Shown in pieces: positions 29,901-41,900 of a stretch of DNA of 64,000 bases. The notes below the pieces were generated by a model. It searched no databases and had not been told where the DNA came from. It worked only from the letters and a program-made list of their open reading frames with translations. Source of the DNA: Liolophura sinensis (Eukaryota > Mollusca > Polyplacophora > Chitonida > Chitonidae); assembly GCF_032854445.1 (NCBI RefSeq), contig NC_088300.1, forward strand, positions 65,012,984 to 65,076,983. The letters are read 5' to 3'. The position numbers were made by a program, and so were the translations under genes. How positions within the stretch are numbered: the stretch's first letter is position 1; each line of letters opens with the position of its first letter.

Positions 29901-32900
29901 TATTGATTAATGGATCCTGATTTCATTACAGCTATGTCACTAATGCTCTTGGGAATAGTAATCTCAATAGTAACTGACATTCACAATTCCATGCCTCCAG
30001 TCAAGCATACAAATACAAGCCTATTATCATAAATATGTATTTCAGCTAGTAATTCCTATCAGCTAAGCATACAATTAAAGGAATGCACAGAGTATGGAGG
30101 TGGCAGTAAGAGGAAGGGGAGGGTTAACACGCCAAAAATTTAGTTTCCTTATTCATATTTTGTTTCATTTCCTTAATTTTTTTTTCTTGACATGACCAAT
30201 GCCTATGTATTGGTAGTTTTTAATGACAAGGCCAGGTGTGATGCAAAGCTGACAAGTAAATAAGCCTCTAGGTAATTCATTATTTAATTAGCAAACTTTA
30301 TGACACAGAGTTCAGTATAACGAGAGATAAAGTGCTATTCACTGAACTAAAAAAACAGATCTGAACCTTATCAGACAATGATCTACTGGTGATTTTACTG
30401 TATTTGACCTATACGTTCTCATGAAAAAGAGGCAGTTTAATTTAGTTTTAGAGGCAAATTTTTAGTCTAAAATGTTACCTTTGGCGCTGAAAATTATATT
30501 TTTCTAGTCTGTTGTTCGAGATATGCTGATGCAGACAACATAACAGACGTGTACAGGCTTATCCATGTATGTGCAAGATGTGCAAGTATGTTTAGGGTTT
30601 AACATCGTACTTAACTATGGTTGGTTGGTGCGCTAGCAAAGCGTAATGACCCAGGAGCCTCTAACCAATACAGTCGCTATGAGTTCAAGTCCAGCTCATG
30701 CTGGCTTCCTCTCCTGCCATACGTGGGAAAGTCTTCCAGCAACCTGCAGATGGTCATGGGTTTCCCCGGGCTCTGCCCGGTTTCCTCCCACCATAATACT
30801 GGCCACTGTTGTATAAGTGAAATATTCTTGAGTACAGCGTAAAGCACCAATCAAATAAACAAATAAATACTTAAGTATACATGATATTTTGTTTATGAGT
30901 ACATAATTTATTAATTTATTTGATAGGTGTTTAATAACTGATGTATATGTACATGCAATGCATAAGCTTTACTGGCGGGGAATAGATTAGAACATGGAAC
31001 TTCATAGCTAGCCCATGGGCTAACTGTTCTGAGGGGAACTTATTAATCCCCTCTGCCAGCAATAAAATAGCCTCAGATTAATTTATTTGTTTATTTGATT
31101 AGTGTTTCATACAGTGCTCAAAAATATATATGACAGTGGTCAGCATTATGGTGGAAGGAAACTAGGCGGTGGCTAGGGTGAACTAACAACCATACGCAGG
31201 TTGCTGCCAGGCCTTCCACTTGTACCAATGGATGAGCTGGACTTTCTTAGATTAACAGCCTTAGTTTTTAATAATTCCACTGGGTGTACTTACATCAGTG
31301 AGCTTCTGTATGAGGTTCTGGTTGCCGGGTCCCATCTGGTTCTCCATCTGGGACATGCGAGCTTGTAGGCTGTTCTTCTCCACCATGTGGGTTTCGTGGG
31401 TCTGCTGCATCCGGGCGTGGAGAGCTTGGATCTCCTTGGCCTGAAGAGACATCTTCTCGCCAGTTTTCTTCTCCAAGGATGAGTAGCGGGCCTTTTCTTG
31501 CGCAATTTCCTGTTTTACTTCTTTCAGCTTGTTGTTTGCAGCCATGGCAAGTTGTTGTTCTGAGGACAAAATATTTCACATTTGTTCTTTTGGTCTTGTT
31601 GGGGTTTTTTTCCTCTCTGAACACGAACCTGAGTATCTAAGTTCAAAATCAGCAGCCAAGATATCAAATTTGTATGGTCAAATAAAAACATGTTTCAGTC
31701 TTCAGTCATAATTTGGAAACAGATTTTAAACCAATGTCTACGGATATTATCTTCTATTTCCACCCTCATTTTATGTAATAAAACATATAATTCACAAGTT
31801 AGATGAAAAATAATATACTAATATTATTCAATGCCACACCTTCTTGGAGAGCTCTTTCTTTTTCCTCCAGCTGTTTCTTCAACAGTGCAACTGGGTCTCC
31901 CTTTTGGCTTTTCTACAAAACACAAAAATTCTCACTAGAACAAGTATCATGACAATTGCTAATTGAAATCTGTATACAGCTATGTGCCATTCACACACAA
32001 CTATTTCATAATTAATAACATAATTATTAGAATTATGCATGTACAATGGTATCACCCGTCTGATTCGAAATCAATATTATTAATATTATTAGTGAGTAAA
32101 CAACACCAGCCAATGTAATCCAAGCCAATGCCTGCATGTACTTGCTCTAATATTGTACTAACAGATATATTTAAAATTTCCAATATTAAAACTATTCATA
32201 GCTGTAAACCACGACAGTCAGATTTGACTCAGGTTAAAAATAAATGTCGGTCTTCTAAGAAAAGGTACAGAGCAATACCACAGTCATAAACCTAAACCCC
32301 ACAGGTAACCTAACTGGTTTTAATACCTTCTATAGATTCACACTGACACATCTAGCTGTCAGCACTCGGCCATTGTTTAGGTTCTTTATAGCTTTCTACA
32401 TCTTTCATGAATATAGTTTTCTTCATCCTACATCTTTCATGAATATAGTTTTCTTCATACTACATCTTTTATGAAGTTACTAAACCTAACATGACCTATT
32501 TATTCAATCACACATTACAAAAGAATAATAAATCACACCATAACATAAAGCAATTCACAATACTTAAGCGTATGTTTAAGTATTTAAATATTTCCTGGTC
32601 TTCATAAACATAATTTGAGAAAGGAAAAAAAACAACAACAACATAATGTAGAACTTAAAATAGAAGCAAATTATCTGCAAAATGAAAGTTTTAAACTTCT
32701 GTTGAAACGTTTAAAATAACAGCTTGCTTGATTCTGAACTTGCAATTAGTTGACAAAGGCTGACCTCCCAACTGTTAGTACATCTGCATATACATGTAGG
32801 GGATAACGAGGTCTGAAAGGGTTAACAGAGCACAGGTAAATGCTGATGACGTCACCTGAACTCAGAACCCCGGGTATGACATTCCAGGCCGACTGATATA

Positions 32901-35900
32901 AATGGAGTGTTATTTGCTAAGGGTTGTAGGTCTGTATGCAGATCTTCACCCAATGGCAGTCACAACTGCATTCTTCACTCCACAAGTATGATTACCTTCC
33001 CCTCTATCCCATTCAACAGAGGGACTTTTCACAGTCAGTGACTAACCCCAACAGACACCTGTAACAACCTCATTTCCCTCGCACAGATTACGTTGAGTCG
33101 TACAATTTCTCACTACATTCAATACAAAAAAGTTACTCTTATTTATCCAATACTTTGAACAACTTTCCAATTCAAATTTTACCATAAAAGTTACGCAGAT
33201 CAGCTTTCAGGAACAGCCTAGAGTCTTATTGTATTATACTGTATGTAATAATGATATGTGCATATAATTCCAAAATTAAAACGCGTTTCTGAGAAGAAGA
33301 ACTCAGATGTTGTGAGCCTACAAATTCATAGAAAGAATTTTTCTATGTTACAGGACATCACTAAGGTTACTGGCGGAAGAAGCTGAAGTCAAGTAATTAC
33401 TTAATTTATTTACTTTGATCATTGTTTAAAGCTACACTCAGGAAGGTCTCAGTTATATGACGGTGGCTTAGGGCTAGTATTATGGGTGAAAAAGTACATG
33501 TCTTTTAGCAAATCAAACTCTGATGAATATTTATTTATTTATTTGACTGGTGTTTTATGCCGTACTGAAGAATTTTTCACTTATACGACGGCAGCAAGCC
33601 GGAGGAAACCGGCGAGAGTCCAGTGGAAACCCACAACCATCCGTAGGTGGCTGACAGACCTTCCCCATATGTGGCTGAAAGAAAGCCAGCATGAACTGGA
33701 CTTGAGCTCACAGCAACCGCATTGGTCCCTGTTGAATAATTTGAGTCTCACATGTATGTGACAGAACTGACAGTTCTTCAAATCTTACACGAAAAATCTA
33801 GAGAAGACAACAAACAATTAAGCAGAACAGGTGGTGTGTATCAAGATGATGTGTACCAAGATGATGCTAAATAACATTCACTAAAAAGATGTAAATATTT
33901 TCATGTATTCAGCAGCTTTGTAACAGTAATTTGGAAAACAGAATAACATTAAACTCGAACTGAAGACAGCAGTAGTTTACCACAGCTGGTATGTCAGATC
34001 ACCATGGAAACCTCCAGTTTAATGTAAACATGTGGTATTAATTGAAGGGTTGGATTGTAGAGGGTAGGTGCCTGGTTATAGGGAGGGTTGTTTGCCACAT
34101 GATACATATGCTGATAAAAATCTCAGTATAAAGGGACTGAGTTCCAATTCCTGTTTGACTACTGTATACATATATAGTGTAATTCTTCAACATTTACACA
34201 GGTTCGCAGGTTCAGTTTATTCAAGCATATTCTGAAGGCATTATTCTGTACTGGCGAATAAAATTATACTTTTTGTGAAGCCCTGAGACTGGATAATCCA
34301 ACCAACGTAGTTTTGTCAAATTAAAATCAAAATAAAAAATGGTCACAAATTGCAATGAAAGTTCCCCCTTCATATGCAAGACTTGAGGAATTAGAGTATC
34401 TATATGCATGTCCTTCTGCTATACTTGCTGGGAATCTGATCCCAAAAGAGCAGACCTCACAAACATTTCCTACTCTCATCAGAAATTCTCCAAATGCCTG
34501 TCAAGTGATTTTAATTCATCTTGAAGTATTTACAAAAACACACTGAGCTTCAGAAGACTCTCAAGTTACACCCTCCCTCCAACCCTTGCAACCCTCATCA
34601 TCCCATACACTTCAGTTCAGCAGGTTGGTGAACTTCCAGTGGCCAGTGACACTCCACCCTTTCTGACTAATACTGAGGCCTGATTACTTGAGGGTTACAA
34701 GTAGGGGTGACATTATAATGATTACATATGGCTAGCCAGCTACCTGCTGCTATGAATGAAATGGAAAATCATCTTTTGACACAGGAGAGATCGGAAAAAT
34801 TTCAATCTGCACTACCCCCCCACCCCCATCCCCTTTCAACAAAATAGGTCTGTCTGGATGGTCTCTTTTAAATTTCTGGCTAACCCGCAGTTTGACAGAG
34901 ATACCGCATTACTCAATCCAACCACACATGTAACAGTCCAGGACCTTACGATGTGGGTGGGCAAAACAACCACATGTACTGATAATTACATGATCTGCAC
35001 CTCTTCTTTCAATATCGGTTACAATGTCACATTTATTGTGTGATAAAATCCAGCTCCGCCGTGGGCTTTACCACTGTTTCAAGTTCCAAATTCAACTCCG
35101 TGAAGTTTTTTTTTTCCTACATGCATGTTTGGACAGCCTAGTTTCCATTTAACAAATTCACTGTTGCAAAATGACAATCTAAAAAACTGAAATAGTTTCA
35201 AGGAGGCAGGAAGCATGTAAGTTTTTACTCTTGCATGTCAAGATACCGTAACTGTAGTGAGAATATCAGTACATAACTTAACATTTTTAGATAACTGTGA
35301 AGGGAATGGCATGCAAAAATGCAACTTCAGAAGCACATTAAGGCCTTAGGATACTTCTGAGGCTAACACAAGCTTTTCTGGCAAAAAATTAATCAAACTT
35401 CAGAAAAAAAAGTTGATCAGATTAAAGCAGAATGTGTCATTTGTAAAATACTAAACTCATGGTGAAACACAATACACCAGATTTTTCTCCTGCAAGTCAA
35501 GTTGACTGATTTGATGAGGTGATAGTATCATACAAACAGTAGCTCGATATGCTTGGGCAATTGTGGATGGAGAGGAGTCAAAGCCATTACTGATGTGTGA
35601 AGACATGGACTGACTTTACCTGGTGATTATATAAATATGCATGTTTCAAATCTTCGGGGAAGACGCATATATGGTCATGGGGCATATAAATTCTCACCTA
35701 TAATTTCATGGAAAATCCCTGTATACGATGTAGCATGGTTAATACGTTTTCCATTTGGACAAGAAAATGTCTAGGCACTTTTCGTCCTCGCTAGTTCCGA
35801 CATTAAGGCTCTACATGGCCGTCAGCTATTACATGAATACAACGTTTACTGCATTCACTCCGGCTTTGTCAGAGATTTGCTACCATAAATCAAACAAACA

Positions 35901-38900
35901 AACTAAACAGAATCAGGCTCCAAAAATCTGTAATCCTAGTCCCTGTAACAACCTCCTTATAAGAACACGACCATTTAACTATAAGCTCACATGTACTAAA
36001 ATGCATTTGAATTCTGAGGCCTGTTATTTACATGTTTGATGACCACGTTTACTTCTTATCAAAGCTTTGTAAACAATGTACATATACAAGTATATACATT
36101 TTAAACATAACCAAGTAAGGTGCCATGTTTTCAGGAAGAAGAGAAAACATTTTTGTCTTTTTCTATCATTTTGTTGTTTAAATCTCCTCGTACATGCCAA
36201 TGTTTCAGACTGTGATTATAACTGGGAACGTACCTTGCTCCAGGTTTCAATGGCTGCCGAGCCTTGCTGCTTGTTCAGGAGAATGTCAATCATTGTCTGC
36301 ACTTCAACGTCGTTCAGCGTTGCGCTTCTCACTGCCGAAATGAGGCGATTCGTGGTATAGGTAGCCTCAGCATCTGTGGTGACAAAATGCATACAATGTG
36401 GAAGTAAATATGAAACCATGCAGCAGTATAAAATGTAACCAAGAACCACATGTCCTATTGTGCTTTCAATCATGTAGATCTTTTTACAACTGCTACGGTT
36501 TCAACCAATTTCTCAACATCACTGACAAAAAAAAAAATAATTAATTTCTATGAAACAAGCTGGCTGCTATGTACATGTATTGCAACATTAGGAATTTTAA
36601 TTTAATTGGTGTTTTACGCCATTCTCAAGAATATTTCACTTATGACGTCGGCCAGCATTATGATGGGAGGAAACTGCGCAGTGCCCAAAGGAAACTAATG
36701 ACCATCCACAGGTTGCTGGCAGACCTTTCCACGTATGAATGGAGAGGAAGCCAGCATGACCTGGACTTGAACTCACAGCCTCTGCATTGGTGAGGTGCTA
36801 CTGAGTCATTGTGCTGCATCAGTAGGCTAACTACTTACTCACGGAGGCCCCCAGGGGTCATTTTGCCCCATTATTGAACTATAGTACTCTTTAATAAGAC
36901 ATACATGTAGCTAACCACAACTTCACTGTGAAGAAAATTTAAATTGCCTTTTTTTTAAAGTTTATGCGCTTGTATAAGAAGTTTTGAGTAAATGTCTACA
37001 TGTACACTTTGAAATGACAATGCAAAAGCTGGGTGAATTCACTAGGGCACATCCAACTGACTGTGCACACATGGTGAATGTATTTACTGGGAATTGATCT
37101 TTTCGTGGCGCACTGAACACATCACAAAAACAGAGGGAAAATCTCCACTGTGGAAGATGACATCATTCCTACCATGAATACATTCACAAATAATCACATG
37201 ATACAAACAAACTTTCTGTTGAGATGGATTACCCTAGCTGTTTCAAATGAAAAACATCCTTGTCGAACTATATGCATCAGCCATTAATTGCTTTAGCTTT
37301 GTTGGTGTCAGTGCTGAGTTTCTGATGTGGGCGTGACCTCACATTTTTCGACTTCACCTACATGTAGGCCTATGAGTGTACTGGCAGAAAAAAGAATCTA
37401 TAGTGATGTGAAAAAAAACATGTACATGTGCTCCAAAACATTTTAAATGTTTATTATTACACACATGAACAGCAAGGATATAATACTGTTTTATCAATCT
37501 GTTCGACTAGCACATGTCTTCTTGAACATTCTTCTCCATGTACGTCTTCATTGTAGCTTCATCTTAAAGCATTTTCATGTAGTGTTAGGCGCAACTCTTC
37601 CTACTTTTCTCAAAGAAATACATGCAAGTACATGTCAAAACTTAATATATAAAATCATTAAGGAATACAGAAAGAAAAGATTGATTTGATTGGTGGTTCA
37701 CGCCGTACTCAAGAATATTTCACTTATACGACGGCGGCCAGCATTATGGTGGCAGGCAATCCACTGGTTGCTGGAAGACCTTCTCACATACTGCCGGAAA
37801 GGAAGCCAGCATGAGCTGGACTTGAACTCACAGCGACCGCATTGGTGAGAGGCTTCTGGGTCATTATGCTGTGCTAGCGCGCTAACCAACTGGAACCATG
37901 GAGGCCCCCAGAAAGGAAAGAAAAAGATGGAAAAGAAAAGAAAAATATGATTTAACTTATTCAGGACCACTACGTTGTTAACCTTTAAATTCTAAATTCT
38001 ATTTATCGGTAGACTGCACATCTGTAGGTGTGTCCCGAATCTCTTTCTCAAGTGACACGTGGGACATGCTAGAAGACTAACTTTATCAAAACCGCTGATC
38101 AATATCATCTGCTACACAACTGCGAGAAATAAAACAGTGCGAATCAAACGCACAGCACTGAAGGCTGACCATCTGATCGTGCTGGCTCTATTTGTGCTCC
38201 AGGTAACATATGGTGGTGGATTAATGGTGCTACTTTACATAAGCTCATGGTAAGGATTGTTATGGGTAGAGGGATTACTCCCAAGTCAGGCAAGGGGACT
38301 ACCCTAAGCCCTCAACAATTTGGACGAGTTAGTAAATTGTAGCATTAGTATGCAATTTAAAAGTACAGTTCATACACGATTCTGAAGACTGATATGCAAT
38401 GCTCCGGTAAGGAAACATTTCAAAAGAAATCATAAACAAGCTGTCCATTTTATGTAACAGTCTAATCTGATCGGCCCAAAATGTGCGCTATATCTGTGGT
38501 CAAAGTTGTCAAGAATTTAGGACAGTATGTGATATTTTGGAGCAAGTATGGCTGTAGATATCTATGTACATGGACATGTGTAGCAATTTACAAGACTGTA
38601 TAGATTTACAGATAAACAAATACATGTACAAAGTATACACGTGATGCACACGTGATGTTGTACCAATCCAGAAGGTAGTGCCTTCAACAATGTTTGCAGT
38701 TCAGTTTGGTAATAACAAAAGCCTTTATAACTACAAGGTTTCATTAGACTAAAAGGTACTAGTTAACTACTGTGTTTTCAACACACATAATGCAGGGATA
38801 AAAAGGATTTTAATTTTGATCTTGTTTTTGTAAAATTATTTTTCTTTTATGATGTACTTAAGAATATGATTTTACTCAGATTACATGTACATAAAATCAG

Positions 38901-41900
38901 GTGGAATTCATGTCTCTGCTAAAAGTAGCTCATGAATTTCTGGACTTTTTTAACCCAATGACCAACCCGAGCTGAACTACAAAGTGACCTCAACAGTCCA
39001 GGCTTTCTGATAATGCCTACATATACATGTATACATGCAGTCAACAGAGAGCTTGCACAAATGTCAGAAAAAACATTCTTGTACGTATTTCTAGATATAC
39101 ATATTGGTGTGAGTATCAATGGACATTGAAGACAACTGTGTTCTAATCGCATGTAGGTCATGGTCCAGACAACGCATGTTTCAAATCATTGGTCACATAT
39201 CTTGTCATAATATTTTTCACGCTAAGGAGCTTTATCTTACTTAATTGTAATAACTGAGAAATGCGCAGGTTTTTTAAAGTACTCCAAAGAACTAATTTCA
39301 AGCAATGAACTTTTCATAACCAGACGTAACAATTAACCACTGAGAAGTCTTCAATAAATGCAGATCTGGACTTAACAAATGAGAGCACTGTTGACGAAAC
39401 ATACCACACTCACAATTTGTTCCGTTTGTTCTCACAACTCAACAGGATATTCATCAAATATTTTTTCTCTATTTGCCCAACATGTAACCAAGAGGACTTC
39501 AGCTAAAATAAATAGTGTACATGCAACTTAAGACATCTAAGTCAGACAACCTGACCTGTAGCATGAATCTGAACAGGATTTACATTGATTGTGTGTGCGT
39601 GTACACACATGTATGTTTTTTATGTTGTACTTAACCATTTTTGAGTCATAGGATGATACATTTACTGTAATTGTTTCCAAAAATCACCTGAAAGTGTGTA
39701 TTTTTAGATCCAAATAGAAGTCAAAAAATATCTTTTTGGTGCTAATTTTTCTGTAGAGTATTATACCACCTTCCAGTTCCCCACAAACCTCAAAAGACCG
39801 TTCTTCTTAGTTCCATGTAATCTAGGGGAAATTAGAGTCCAGAAAAGTGTGTGCGAACCCCAAACCTATACACTAATTTCATCATCTCACTGCAGAGTAG
39901 TACACCACCATGTGAATGACTCTCTCATATATCCACAATTCCTGTATAGGTAGAAGGCTCTAACATTTTACATGTTATATGTTTCTTAGTTTTAAAAGTA
40001 TCAAGTCTGATCCCATTTGAAGGAAAAATTCGTAGAGAGAATTGTCATGCATATGTACTATTCTAATAATACTGTTTGATTGATGTTAACAAGGAAATAG
40101 TGTAAATTAAAATATCAATCATTAAATCACATTTGACATTCTTTGTTATGTATTACATCATTCATATAAATAGCTGATAGGATTGATCCTGGATCTCACT
40201 GCTCCGAAGTGGCCACTCCATCGACTAAGCTAAAAAGGCAGCTGATAATTCAGAAGTTTAACGTGGTGGGACATAGAAATTAATATTTCTTTGTGTCAAT
40301 AATTCTATAGTGCTAAAATAAAAATATTATATGTTTAATTTTATGGCCTTCAAAAAGGCCCTGATTTTATTTCATTTAATTAATTGTTTTGTTTTTTTTG
40401 CCCATCGTTTGAAATGTTATTCTGTTTACATCTGATGGGCGCTCTTTCAAGATATAAAGTTTCCTCTACCACTGTTGAGCAAAGCCGGCCTTATAGCGCT
40501 TCCATGGGTATACCATATCCAATACCTTTAGAACGAGATAAGCCTACCTGTGAAGTGTTTTCATCTGTATCCATTTGGATACCCGTGAAACAATGTTGCC
40601 ATTTTTTCATTACTTTACTGAACTGCTGACCAGTGTCATTATGTTTCCATAAGGAGTCGAGATTTCAAATTAATTACTCATTTTGTAAGATGACCTTTGT
40701 AAAATGTTCAAGAAAATCTTGTAAACATCGCTGCTGTCAGTGTGTTTTGATGGCAAAATACAAACACTGAGGAAACGTGAACACAGGCCTGTACATACAA
40801 GGACCAGATGATGAGGTTATAGCCATAGCCCACTTATGTAGATCCCTCAGTTTATTTTTTGTGAATTAAATTAATTCAGTCATGGACTGATATAATCACT
40901 GTGATAAATTGAGACCTTACTACATAATAATACCTGTTGCAACATGATCAAAATGGAAAAAAAAAATTAACATGTAAAAACAGAGGCTCTTGGAATTTCG
41001 CCAAATTTCACTTACATGTAGTTCAACAGGCATGAAAGGAGGAAACTGTCTTTACAACAAGCTTGGATGGAGGAAACAGTCTTTACAACAGGCATGAAAG
41101 GAGGAAGCAATCTTTTCTTTTTTGTTTTTGACAGGTATAGTGTGAGATCTGATGGCCTCAAAATTGTGTGCCACCCTTTCCTCCCCTGACCTGAACTCAT
41201 CAACAGAGTTACTTTCGCTCTGCACTGAGTGACAGGTCACAACGCCCCAGTTGGGGTCACAGTTACTACATGTACATGTATGCTGATTTACAGACTTCCC
41301 TTCATGCTATCATCCAGCCCTTGATAGATATAAATGATAATTTGATCTACGGGGAAAATGCCATGAAATCTTTGTTCATGAACACTCAAGCAGGATTACC
41401 AGTCCTTGTGTACTCTGTAAGAAGATAATGTCGTACACAGTATGACTATCAAGTGCTGAAGTTGTTAAGAACTAAAGGTACAAAAAGAAAATTTATTATT
41501 TGACTTTCACCTATATATTGTAAATTAATGTAAAAAACAAAATGTCTTCAAAAGACTGCTTTAAATTAAAAAAGGTACCACTTTGTAAATGCTATGGTGA
41601 AAAGACAATATGTAGATGTATGTACGGATGATGGTTAATCTGTATGATGATGGAGCTTGTGGTGCATAATGGTTGCCCAAGTTACAGCGTTTAACTCCAC
41701 AGTCACATTCTGTAAGACTGGTCGGATGTTGTAGGTCACATGACCACCCTTTCATGTCCAAAACAAAATGGATGCCCAATGTTAAAGCACTGGGGAAAAG
41801 TTCACTTTTTGCCACTTTGCTATCAAAAAGTAAGGCCAAGTTGTTCAAAATAACATCATGAAAGTTCTGCAGACAAAAATCAGACAGTGGAAAGCAGAAA

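Noticed and set aside
30632-30705. Possible functional tRNA gene in the SINE head
   Set aside because: A- and B-box-like motifs are present but no cloverleaf acceptor or anticodon stem forms. It is a SINE promoter.
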